Below are positions 30,545 to 41,082 of a stretch of DNA of 64,000 nucleotides, piece by piece. The translations under genes were made by a program, and so were the position numbers. Source of the stretch: Lucinisca nassula. Lineage: Eukaryota > Mollusca > Bivalvia > Lucinida > Lucinidae. Below the pieces are notes generated by a model. The model was not told the origin of the DNA. It did not search any database and saw only the letters and a list, made by a program, of their open reading frames with translations. The first letter of the stretch is position 1, and each line of letters opens with the position of its first letter. The stretch spans positions 93,211,108 through 93,275,107 of the forward strand of contig OY757023.1 in NCBI GenBank assembly GCA_963580285.1, in the 5' to 3' direction.

Positions 30545-30995
30545 CACCCTGTATTAAAAATTGATCAAGTATGAAGATGAAGTTGTTTTTAGAAAGCAAT
30601 TATCACAAATATTATTTTTGTGCGTTTTTCCATGAAAGCATAATATTTCGGCTTTAAGTAGCACTATTGCTACTAACATTTACTTTTCAAAAGGCAAAAA
30701 CAATCAGGGTGAAAACTGTCAATTTTCAAACGTTTCTGCAGAGCTGAATTTTCATACAATGTTTCTTTTTAGCACAAAGTAGTCTTTCGTATAACCTCTC
30801 CTAACAAAACCTACCAATGATTTTCAAAAATTCTTTCCCATTACAAAATTGACCAAATTTTCATCTTGCCACCTCCATGCACTTCAAGTTGAAGAAACAT
30901 GGCTGCTCTTGAGCACATGGTGAAAACATGTAAACAAAAATAAAGTAGTTCCTTCTATGTACTATGGGCTGAATTGGTCATAACCTCTAGAGAGT
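30545..30995. other. No gene recognised
   Basis: AT-rich sequence with no recognised feature. Confidence 0.4.
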
Positions 30996-31268
30996 GTGTT
31001 TGAACTGAGGTTTAATGCCCCATCAGCACTGCTTCCGATTTTGTGGGACTTTACCCGACATTTGAGATGAAATGACATCTCAAGCCCTGCCGCCAAATGG
31101 AAGCAAAAGGTTGGACGGTCTGACTCACACCACTATGCCTGTGCAGGCTTTGTTCTTCTAAGTGGTTTACCAGTACTCGTACAATGTGTAATCAGCTTCA
31201 GCTCTGCGTGAAAGCACCATGCAGCCTGTAGACTGATGTATTACTCAAAGCCCCAATGGCCGCGGGGC
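30996..31268 (-). mobile_element. Family F retroposon
   Basis: GTGTTTGAACTGAGGTTTAA at the tail side and CAAAGCCCCAATGGCCGCGG at the head side bracket the standard internal blocks, with small deletions. Confidence 0.75.
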
Positions 31269-31316
31269 CCAAACCTCTGTACCAAATCGAATCTTCCATC
31301 TTATATAATCACACTG

Positions 31317-31957
31317 GTAAAGGCAAGCGCGCAGGGTAAGGAACAAACCCACAGGGTAAGGTTTTTTCCTTTCAGGATAAGGAAGAAAATGGCGGAATCG
31401 GCACCACATGTTCATGCTTGTTGTTGTTCTGGATCTCATGTTATGGTTACTAATCAACACGGCTGCTCACATTAGCTTCACAGAAGACATATATTATTCA
31501 CAAATTTATCTTCGATGGTCCGAATTCGACAGTTAAAGCCAGTCAAGCGGAGAACCGGACACAGCGGAGATCCTCAACCACGAAATCCCATTATTTTACA
31601 TGAAACGCTCTTCTGGGAAGATGGCATTCACTTTTTTGTTGGTTGTAGACATACACATGATAAATCGGACTGTTGCAAATACGATTTAAGGAAAATTGGA
31701 AATTGGAAGGCCCACATTGAGAAATCCTAGTTCCTTTTTCAATACAACGCCCACGGGCAAGGAAATGGGCACAACGCATTTGATAAGACACAAAATTTTC
31801 CGGGGAAAATGGTAGTTTTATGGTCGTAGCTCTAGTATATTTCCATCTCAGACTAGGTTTTCCGATATTAATAATTAATCCTATATAGTTTAAAGCACCA
31901 ATTGTGACCCTTAGGAAACGTTCAAAGTTTGTGTGTCTTGTGTTGGCATGCGCATTG
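31317..31957 (+). repeat. Left arm of a ~0.6-kb inverted repeat
   Basis: TAAAGGCAAGCGCGCAGGGT through GTCTTGTGTTGGCATGC is repeated inverted at 36440-36968. The arms share CCGAATTCGACAGTTA-type sequence, AACCGGACACAG and a CATGAAACGCTCTTCTG block. This arm has about 100 bp extra near 31697-31800. ATGGCGGAATCGGC at about 31388 gives a short open frame without similarity. Confidence 0.85.
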
Positions 31958-32825
31958 CTCTGGTTCTAGCAATATAATCATCTCCTATTGGGTTGGATTG
32001 GGTTCATCGCGATCATGGATTAGAGAAATGATATATATGTCCATGCAGTATTTCTGGTAGAAAAGTGTATGCTTCTTCTTTTGGCTGAAAATAAGGTAGA
32101 TAACCTCGCCAAATTCGTGAGACATCATTAAAGGGCCTGATATGATATGGCTCCTTTTTTGCCCCCACTCAAATCCTCTTCAGTGTGCATCGTTTCACTT
32201 GCTAACAGGCTTAGTTAATTGAAACATACAGAAACAAATTGTTTCGTCATCATGTATATTCAGAATAACTTGACTTTTGATGTGTCTGTATTGAGTTAAT
32301 AAATTATGACGAAAATAGTAAAAGAAGTGTGATAAAAGTATATCCCTTCGAAAGAAAAAGACAATAGAAAGTGCCTTTGGAAGCAACTGATTATATAGGT
32401 TTCAACTGGCGCATTAATATATCAGGTAGTACTGTTAACCATTTGTACACTACGTGAGTCGTATCTAGTTACTCCACCCACTTGCATTATCATGGAGATA
32501 TACGAAAAATGAAACATTACATGATCAAAACGAAACAGGTAACAAATTCTTCATTGGGTTCTTCTAAATAAGAAAATTAGTAATAACAACATATATTTAT
32601 GAATTATGACAATTTTTATGTTGAGATTTCTGAGAATAACCAAAAATTAAGTTCTGAAAAATTAAAAAATAAACACCGAGACCATCTTTCATTTTTTTTT
32701 TAATTTTTAACAACAGGTTAACACATCAAAACATTATCTGTATACAAAATATTTAGTGGCAGGGGGTGGTGGGATATAAGGCAAATATTAAAGTATGTAC
32801 ATGTATTGGTAACTGAATTTTTATG
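31958..32825. other. No gene recognised
   Basis: AT-rich, largely non-repetitive spacer of the inverted repeat. Confidence 0.4.
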
Positions 32826-33104
32826 TCGGCCTCGGTAGCTCAATCGGATGCGCGTCTGACTGGTAATCAAGAGGACTCGGGTTCGATACCTGCCGGGGTC
32901 GGCAACATTCTTTCGTCCAACATTCTTTGCCCAGGAACAATTTGGATAGGTGAACTGGCCAACTCAAAATTACCTAAACGTAAACGGTTATCCAGAATGG
33001 TGCACAGTCTTGATCAATCTCCACGAAAGAATATTGCCGACCCCGGTAGGTATCGAACCCGCGTCCAGTCATACGCGCGCCCGACTGAGCTACCGAGGCC
33101 GGCC
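32826..33104. repeat. Convergent pair of tRNA-like sequences
   Basis: On + at 32826-32905: GGCCTCGGTAGCTCAATCGG, B box GGTTCGATACC, then GGGTCGGCAACATTCTTTCG. On - at 33104-33022 the same order recurs with GGTTCGATACC and GGCAATATTCTTTCGT. The two face each other around a ~115-bp spacer. The arms share about 90 bp. This mirrors the pair at 4259 and 5250. Confidence 0.75.
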
Positions 33105-33528
33105 TAGAGAGATAGGGGAGACAAAAATAAAATAAAACAGAAAATACTCAGATATCTTCAATTCATTTAATATACAGTCAAACTAAATTGTGTCTATTTC
33201 ATTCAAACTTGTGTGTGCAGAGTGATCTTTATCCACACTGTTTGCAAACATTATTCATAACTTTGGTGTGGGTGCAGAGTAAACTGTTGCCTCATCCGAG
33301 ACGATTATAATGTGCAGCCACAACATATACTACTGACAAGAAATAAGGAAGTTTATCCCAAATTATCTTTGGAACACATCCTAACAAGGGTTTGTTTTAC
33401 AAAATCCTAAAAGTATGTTGTGGTTCCATGTTAAGAGTTAATGAAAAATATCACAATGTATACAGAAACAAACAAAACCAACACTTTAAGTGTGAAAAGT
33501 GTAATTGAGAAAGCAAGGAAACATGACC
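33105..33528. other. No gene recognised
   Basis: AT-rich DNA with a partial AAACAGTG-type fragment (CCACACTGTTTGCAAAC near 33234). Confidence 0.4.
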
Positions 33529-33672
33529 AGTCAACAAATCAGTCAGCCAATTAACCAAGTGCTAAGTCAACAAATCAGTCAGCCAGTTAACCAAGTGCTA
33601 AGTCAACAAATCAGTCAGCCAGTTAACCAAGTGCTAAGTCAACAAATCAGTCAGCCAGTTAACCAAGTGCTA
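33529..33672. repeat. Four-copy 36-bp minisatellite
   Basis: AGTCAACAAATCAGTCAGCC plus AGTTAACCAAGTGCTA occurs four times in tandem, almost unchanged. Because 36 is a multiple of three it reads as repeated SQQISQPVNQVL, but nothing else supports a protein. Confidence 0.92.
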
Positions 33673-33679
33673 ATTGATC

Positions 33680-34094
33680 TTGTCTTCCAACAAGTTTAAA
33701 CAAAATCATTAAATTTATCTATTTTATTTTTGTATAGTTATCAATTATTATGTCTTTGCCACTAACGAATTTGGCCAGTCATAATATCACAGGCTTAAAG
33801 ATATAGTTTGAAAACAAAATAAAATTTCTAATCGATTTTGATTATAAAGGTTCCTTTTAAAAGGAAAGGCTTGCCTGGTTTTAAGGGTACTGTTCCTGGT
33901 GTAAATGTAGCCATATTGCCGCCACATGGATGTACGAGTTGATTTAGATGAAAGTACTGGTTAGGAAGCAAGTTACACTGTTCTTGTTAATGGGACATAG
34001 ACTTTAAAAAGAAGAAATGGACAAACAAAACAAAATAAATGTCCCTAACAGATTTATGAGAGACAATAATGTGGTAGAATACATCATACATACT
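33680..34094. other. No gene recognised
   Basis: AT-rich sequence without recognisable features. Confidence 0.4.
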
Positions 34095-34318
34095 GTTTGT
34101 TTTGCTAGGTTTTACGCCTGTTCAACAATCTTTCAGTCCTATACAGGCGGGCAGTTTCCCAACCATCGTTCCTGGAAAGTACCAGTACTAGACTCCGATC
34201 CTCCTACTCAAATTACCAAATGTTATCACATAAACGATCATGGCCGGTAGCGGGGCGCGAACCCATGACCCTCCAGTGATTACAAGTCAGCGACCTTAAT
34301 CACTGGACCACAGAGGCG
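34095..34318 (-). mobile_element. tRNA-derived SINE (Thr-UGU-like head)
   Basis: On the minus strand: head GACCGCCTCTGTGGTCCAGT, loop CTTGTAA, B box GGTTCGCGCCCC. A body with CTTTCCAGGAACGATGGTTG follows, then tail ACTGAAAGATTGTTGAAC with GGCGTAAAACC and AAAACAAAC. The tail is homologous to that of the SINE at 649-981. Confidence 0.8.
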
Positions 34319-34546
34319 GTCTTCCATACATACTGAGTATACATTCATGTCATGTGGCCAGTAAACATGTTATTGTTAGGTGACGACACAAATATACATA
34401 CAAGGGAGTATAAGACGAAGGAGGAAGAGACATTAAATGTTAACATCTTTTATTAGCAAAGTATAAAAATATTATAAACAAGAGACAACCAAAGTAAACA
34501 ATGTTACCAGTGTTAACAGTTTTTATCTGAAAGTCTAAAAAGAAAT

Positions 34547-34930
34547 AAACAGTATGAAAAGTAGAAGTAAAACAAAGATCAGGAATCGATACAATTAACT
34601 TACTCCACCCATCAAAGACACCAAAGGGAAAGAAACACAAACATTAAGCGACCAGACCATAATGGAAACCTAAACAAAGGAAGGCCATAAGGACAGTTAC
34701 TTTCCCACAAAATGGCCATATGGCCATCCAAAATAAAAGGACACAAGTGATACACACAGTAAGTAACAAACAACAACATAAATAAATCGCCACAGAAGAA
34801 CCGCCTTGGAACGGTCAGTGGAAAGATTTCAACTGGGGGGCTTAAATCGATTTTACGTGGTCACAATCCTCGCCCTTACTTCCGTCGCGATTTAGACAAA
34901 TAATTTGTTCAGTCCGCATGAAGGCCTATT
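34547..34930 (-). mobile_element. Penelope-like 3' region
   Basis: ATCAGGAATCGATACAATTA, ACTTTCCCACAAAATGGCC, ACAGAAGAACCGCCTTGGAA and TACTTCCGTCGCGATTTAGA are in the family order. It has no ORF and is truncated at its 5' side near 34930. Confidence 0.82.
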
Positions 34931-35032
34931 AAAGCTATTTAAGGTGAATCTTAATCTAGATAAAAACTAGTCCAATTGACTATCAGTACGCCGTAAACTT
35001 CGTTCATTTATTGGTGACAGTACCTTCAATAT

Positions 35033-35852
35033 AACTAGAGCTGTCAGTGAAACTGACTAGCGCCCCGGCAGCGCTATCAGAGCAGTAGGAAAATGTTGAT
35101 GTTGAAAAACTATAAAGAACAAGGAAATGAAAGAACATAGCTCAAAGAATCATTTTGAACATGATAACTCGGTTTTGGAAACCAACCTGGGTTTTTCGCA
35201 CAACACATCCTCTCATAATGATTAACATTACTGTAAAGTTATTCTAAAATCAATCCAGGAATAAGAAAGATATTGATCGGACACGATAAAAAAAGACGGT
35301 TTTTTAGCTTTCACCTCTAAGTATGACCTTGACCTTTGAGGTACGGACCTGGGTCTTGCGCGTGACACACTGTCACATTCTGGTTAAAAGTTCTGCTAAG
35401 TAATATTTAAATCCATCAAGGTATAAGAAAGTTATAGATTGGACACAATAAAAAGACGCGTTTTTGACCTTTTATCTCGAAGTATGACCTTGACCTTTGA
35501 GGAACGGCTGTGGGTCTTACACGAGACACTCCGTCACATTATGGTTAACATTTCTGTCAATTAATATTTAAATCCATCAGGAATAACAAAGTTATTGATT
35601 GGACACGACAAAGACCCTTTTTTTGACCTTTAACCTCTAAGTATGACCTTGACCTTTGAGGTACGGACCTGAGGCTTGCGCGCAACACTCCATCACATTA
35701 TGGTTTACATTTCTGCAAAGTATATATTTAAATCCATCCAGGAATAAGAAAGTTATGGAGGATAAAAAAATTGTGGACAGACAGACAGACGAACGGACAG
35801 AGTGATTACTATAGAGCACCCACACTTTCAACAAAACCCATCGAGTTTTGAC
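35033..35852 (-). mobile_element. Helentron-like element with ~160-bp units
   Basis: On the minus strand it begins near CAAAACTCGATGGGTTTTG (a small hairpin) and has three array units marked by the + strand motif GTATGACCTTGACCTTTGAG at about 35322, 35482 and 35641. It ends AGTCAGTTTCACTGACAGC (hairpin) then CTCTAGTT. GACAGACAGACGAACGGAC lies near the 5' end. No protein is encoded. Confidence 0.7.
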
Positions 35853-36439
35853 GTTCGAGTGAACTGTAGACTGCTACACAGATGATTTATGAATGTGGTC
35901 AGGCAAACTGTATTGACGGTAGTGCTGAGTAGACCGTGGCCTAGTGGATAAATTCGCTTCGGTGTATAGTTAAACTTCCGCACAGAAACGATAGCTCTGT
36001 CACTAGACCATCTCTCACTAAACTGGTACCCTGTATTCTTTTAAAATATGCGAAAGCTTTTGGGCTATACGGTAAGGGAACCAGAACACCGGAAAAAGCG
36101 GACTGTATCTCTGATTTTTGTTTAAGAAAACACACCTGAGGATCCAAAATAACATAGAAAGAGAAGTCTAAAACCGGATCCACTTTTCAAATCTAACTGG
36201 CTTGCAGCCGTCGCTGCAAGCCAAAAATCTTCTTTAAAATGTTCCTTCCACAAGCATTACAGAAAACAAACCCAAAACAATAAATTGTCAATTTGAACTG
36301 GACATTATATTAACCAGGCCAAATTGTCCTACCCAATATTTTTTGCTAGCCAAATTGCCCTAGGCCGATTTGTCTTAGGTCAAATCGTCCCGGCCACATC
36401 GTCCTAGATTCATAGTGGGTTTGTGAGGGAGGGGAGCAA
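35853..36439. other. No gene; SINE-head fragment
   Basis: CCGTGGCCTAGTGGATAAAT (about 35935-35954) matches the start of the RUDI-type tRNA head and is all that remains. The rest is unassigned. Confidence 0.45.
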
Positions 36440-36968
36440 TGCACATGCCAAGACGAGGCACACAAACTTTGAACATTTCCTAAAGGTCACAACTGGTGCT
36501 TTAAACTATGCTGGACTAATTATTAATATCGGAAAATCTAATCTGAGATGGAAATTTACTAGTGCTACGACCATACAACTACCATTTTCCTTAAATCGTA
36601 TTTGCAACAGTCCGATTTATCATGCGTATGTCTACAACCAACAAACAAGTGCATGCCGACTTTTCAGAAGAGCGTTTCATGTAAAATTATGAGATTTCGT
36701 GGTTGAGTAGCTCCACTGTGTCCGGTTCTCCGTTTGACTGGCTGTAACTGTCGAATTCGGACCATCGAAGATAAATTTGTGAATAATATGTGTCTTCCGT
36801 GAAGCTAATGTGAGCAGTCGTATTGATTAGTAATCATAACACGAGATCTAGAACAACAACAAACCTGCACATGCGATGCCGATTCCACTATTTTCTTCCT
36901 TATCCTGAGCGGAAAAATTACCTTATCCTGTGTGTTTGTTCCTTACCCTGCGCGCTTGCCTTTACCTG
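36440..36968 (-). repeat. Right arm of the ~0.6-kb inverted repeat
   Basis: Inverse of 31317-31957. The 100-bp segment at 31697-31800 is absent here, so the join ATACGATTTAAGGAAAATGG is direct. Confidence 0.85.
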
Positions 36969-38464
36969 AATGATAACAGCACAAGTCCATTTTTTTTAAT
37001 TTTGAATGCCAGGTTGTGTTTCTCTTCAAACTTTATTAAAAAAATGGCTGAACTTTATGCAAACAGTGCAGGCCTTGATCAGATGCCGCATTGTGTTCAC
37101 CTTCCTTTATGTGATGTGAGTTTCCACACTGTTACTGGCTTTATCCTGCGGGTCAGAAACAAACTTTCATGGGGACTGACTGTGAAATTGTTTCTACTCT
37201 CATTATGTCAGTTCATCCGGTTCAAGAAGGGCAGATGTCAGCTTCTTACAAAAAATAACCTTGCACTGATTAACAACTTATGCACAAGCCAGCTCAGAAA
37301 AAAATAACGTCCCCCATCCGAAGGAATTAGGATGCTGCCCCTGTTGCTAGAAACCCCATCCCCGATTTGATCCCCTAAAGCGGTAATTTTGGTGTCCGAT
37401 CATGCTCCACATGCATCATTAGCAGGGATGAATGCCACATAGTGCACTGTTCTTCGGATCGGAATGTTAACTGGAAACCCCCTGTGCAAAGAGACCCCGC
37501 TGTGCAGGTTATAAAATCCCTACTGTAATGACATGACTGGGTATACGCTTTCATCCTTCAAACCTGGAGTGTATGTAATGTACACCTGCAAATCTGCTGC
37601 GAGTAATGGTCAAAGATGACAGACTGATCGCAGTATCAGTAGAAAGAGTACAGTTTGCCATGACACAATGCAATCACCATACAAAATAATAATTTCCTTG
37701 TTCAAGAACCGTGGTTAATTTTCAAAGGAACTTTTCTAGAAACAGTTTAAAAAAAGAAATATTCCGGTCTGCAAAATATATTCATTTTCATAAAAGGGGC
37801 TCTTTCATGATATCGGAAATTTACATTGGTTTCTGCCCACGCTTGAAATTTGATGAAATTATGCACAATAATTACCTTGGGTATAGCCTTTGTAATTATG
37901 ATGTATTTGCTTTCAAATGCGATTTCATTGTAAATTTATTATGTTTTGTACGATGTCACTACCAAAACAGACGGTACGATCTTACTACAGTTATCAGAAT
38001 TTCATAATTTTATGTAATGCTGAAATATTTTATGAATTAAAGCCATCATTGGTGAGTTAATTTATATGAATGGCTTTATGTGCGTTGTAATAGTGGCTGG
38101 GCATTCAGTTTGCTACAATGATATCCCAATATTTGAGCTGCAAGCTTTGTATTCATTAAAATTTGATATGTTATTCATCCATGTTCCAATCTTTGTCAAG
38201 ACACTATTTCAACGTTAAATATAACCAACTATGTTAGGAATTTGTAGCTGATATTTCATGAAAATTGACGACCGGTAACATGTTGTGTAAACAAACTGAA
38301 TACAGAAAGTCCATATTCAGCAAAATGTGAAATTATACGATATTATGTTTCAGTCATGCTGTGTAAGAATACTTTACTGCTGCTTTAAATGTGGCTGACT
38401 ACGGTATAGTATGGTTTGTGTAAGTAGTCCATAACATAATTATAAAAAAAAAAACATTATTGAA
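36969..38464. other. No gene assigned; AT-rich, possibly unique
   Basis: A 98-codon frame at 37711-38007 (+) contains ..GFCPRLKFDEIMHNNYLGYS.. but matches no family I know and lacks any convincing start or splice context. An AAACAGTG fragment (AAACAGTGCAGGCCTTGATC) lies at about 37060. The rest is low-repeat DNA. Confidence 0.35.
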
Positions 38465-39090
38465 GGCTATGATCAGGAATCGATACAATTCGCCAAAAAG
38501 CTCCCATCAGAGACACCAACGGGAAATTAAGACAAACATGAAACAACAGACCCTAATGGAAACATCAACAGCGGAACACCAAAAAGGACAGTCACTTTCC
38601 AATTAATTGGCCAACTGGCTATCCAGATCAAAATAATACTAGAGCTATCACTAAAGGTGATGAATACCCCCACAAAAACTGCCTTGATAGTACAACAGCG
38701 GCATTTTGCAATTTTTTCACTTGAAAGGGGCCATAACTATGTCGAAAATTGACGAATTGTAGTGGAAATCGAACTTGACCTGTATTTTATGATGTTACAT
38801 CAGTGTACCAAAAATTATAAAAATCGGTGAAGTGCTTTTTGAGTTATCGTCTGGAAACCAAGTCAACAGACCGACCGACCGACAGACCGACCGACCGACC
38901 GACAAGCTCACTCCTATATACCCCCCCCCCCAAATTTCATTTGTGGGGGTAAAATAAGCGATACAAACACCCAAAGACAAACCATAGCAACAATAAACCG
39001 CGACAGAAGAACCGTCTTGGAACGGTCAGTGAAACAAATTCCACTGGGGGGGGGGGGTGCTTAAATCGATTGTACATAGTATTATTTCAA
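38465..39090 (-). mobile_element. Penelope-like 3' region split by a small element
   Basis: ATCAGGAATCGATACAATTC through CCAGATCAAAATAATA (38465-38637) and AAATAAGCGATACAAACACC through TGCTTAAATCGATTGTACA (38952-39073) are contiguous in other copies. The gap is filled by the element at 38638-38951. Confidence 0.8.
38638..38951 (-). mobile_element. Short Helentron-like element without an array
   Basis: On the minus strand: 5' TACCCCCACAAATG folds on ATTTGGGGGG, followed by a GTCGGTCGG-rich tract. The 3' side has TTTGTGGGGGTATTCATC (inverse of the 5' arm), ATCACCTTTAGTGAT (hairpin), then AGCTCTAGT. It has the same plan as the minisatellite elements with only one internal segment. It sits inside a Penelope tail, so it inserted later. 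Confidence 0.78.
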
Positions 39091-39478
39091 AACATCCAGT
39101 TCCCTTAAATTGCCCTTTGTAGGATGTCATGGCCAAAAACAACGTTTTTGTTTAGAAGTATACCACAAAGGCCTTGATGATAAACCACATTAAGTGTTCC
39201 CATTAAATCCTTTGCATAGATTTTTCTTTCTATCTGTCATGTCTAATTTTATATTGGCGCTAAGGTTGTGTTAAGATTTAACATCCAGTCATTTTGGACG
39301 TAGTTTCAAATTTTGTAGGATTTTTATCTGACTTGAGAAAAGGACTCTCAAGACTAACTGTTGTTTGTTTATCCCTAACTGTCCATTAAAACTGCAAAGG
39401 TTTTCTCCAGGGGCAGAATAACACTTGAGAATACTTTTAATAGACATATTTTGTGCCACTGAATGATTTTCAGTATTT
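39091..39478. other. No gene; possible family F fragment
   Basis: AACATCCAGTCATTTTGGAC and TTTGTAGGATTTTTATCTGA (about 39278-39332) resemble the tail half of family F. Nothing else is recognised. Confidence 0.4.
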
Positions 39479-40803
39479 ATCCCCTCGCTTTTAAAAAGCG
39501 TTCCGGGATATTGTGAACGCCTCCGTCCGTCACGCTATCTCCTCCTCAACCACTGGCCGGAATGCAACCATATTTGCTACATGACTTCCTTACATGGTGA
39601 GGGCGTGCAAGATGGGCGTAATTGTTGGCTCCGCCCAAAAGGGCCATCTTAAGGGGTCAAAAGGTCACGTCTGCTATTTAACTACACTGTAAAAGTCACG
39701 CTATCGCCCTAGCACCTACATTTCTCTACCGATTTCAGTATAACTTCACACAAATGTTCCTTATGACAATAACTCGAGTGTGTTTGAATTTCAAGGTCAA
39801 GGTCACTGTGGCTATTTTTAGGAAAGCTTTGTCATCGCTCAAGCGCCTACATTTCTTGTCCGATTTCAATATAACTTCACACAATTGTTTCTTGTGACAA
39901 TATCTCGAGCGATTTCGACTTTGAAGGTCATGGCCTCAAGGTCAAGGCCACAGTGGCTATTTTTAGAAAAACTTTGTTATCGCTCTAGCGCCTACACTTC
40001 TTGACCGATTTCAATATAACTTCATACAGATGTTTCTTATGACAATATCTCGAGCGAGTTTGACTATCAAGGTCGTGGCCTCAAGGTCAAGGTCACTGTG
40101 GCTATTTTTAGAAAAAAAACATTGTAATTGCTCTAGCGCCTATATTCCTTGACAATTTCAATATTATTCACACAAATGTTCCTTTCAAGGTCAAGATCAC
40201 TGTGGATATTTTAGGAAACCTTTGTCATCGCTCTAGCGACTACATTTCTTGCCCGATTTCAATATAACTTCACACAATGGTTCCTTATGACAATATCTTG
40301 AGCGAGTTCGACTTTCAAGGTCAAGGTCACTGTGCCTGTTTTCAGAAAAACTTTATCATCGCTCTAGCGCTTACATTTCTTGTCAGTTATCAATATAACT
40401 TCACACAAATGTTCCTTATGACAATATCTTGAGCGAGTTCGACTTTCAAGGTCAAGGTCACTGTGCTTGTTTTCAGAAAAACTTTATCAACGCTCTAGCG
40501 CTTAAATTTCTTGTCCGATTTCAATATAACTTCACACAAATGTTCCTTATGACAATATCTTAAGCGAGTTTGACTTTCACGGTCAAGGTCCCTGTGCCTA
40601 CATTTAGAAAAAACTTTGTCATCGCTCTAGCGCCTACATTTCTTGTTCGATTTCAATATAACTTCACACAAATGTTTCTTATGACAATATCTCGAGCGAG
40701 TTGACTTTCAATGTCATGACCTCAAGGTCAAGGTCATGGTGGCTATTTTTTTTTTAATTTTTGTCATCGCTCTAGTGACTACATTTATTGATGGTTTTAT
40801 ATT
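39479..40803 (+). mobile_element. Helentron-like element, long array, 3' end missing
   Basis: ATCCCCTCGCTTTTAAAAAG with AAGCGTTCCGGGATATTG forms the 5' hairpin. GCTCCGCCCAAAAGGGCC follows. At least eight units marked by GCTCTAGCG.CTACATTTCT and CAAGGTCAAGGTCACTG follow. The array stops mid-unit at about 40800, where the next element starts, and no 3' hairpin is present. Confidence 0.75.
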
Positions 40804-41082
40804 ATTCCCACGCTTTTAAAGAAAGCGTTGGGGGATATTGTGAACGCCTCCGTCCATTCGTCTGTCTGTCCGTCCGTCTGTCAGGCTTTCTCCTCCTTAA
40901 CCACTGGCCGGGATGCAACCATATTTGCTACATGACTTCCTTACATGGTGAGGGCGTGCGAGAGGGACATTATTGTTGGCTCCGCCCAATAGGGTCATCT
41001 CAAGGGGTCAAAAGGTCACGTCTGCTTTGTGGCAAAAAGCGTGGGGATTTGCAATGGCTTGCCATAGACTGCTCGCTCTAGT
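40804..41082 (+). mobile_element. Complete short Helentron-like element
   Basis: It starts ATTCCCACGCTTTTAAAG with its foldback GAAAGCGTTGGGGGAT. The interior closely matches the first ~190 bp of the preceding element (GGATGCAACCATATTTGCTA). It ends AAAAAGCGTGGGGATTTGC, then AATGGCTTGCCAT (hairpin), then CTAGTT. It lacks the array. Confidence 0.82.

Noticed and set aside
33529..33672. CRISPR-like regularly spaced repeat
   Set aside because: The repeats are directly adjacent with no unique spacers, in a eukaryotic repeat context.
33505..33699. 64-codon frame with four SQQISQPVNQVL repeats
   Set aside because: It is a 36-bp minisatellite in AT-rich DNA. The nucleotide repeats are nearly identical, as for a recent tandem duplication, and nothing suggests translation.
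37711..38007. 98-codon frame as a possible host exon
   Set aside because: No recognisable motif, no convincing splice sites, and composition like the surrounding AT-rich DNA.
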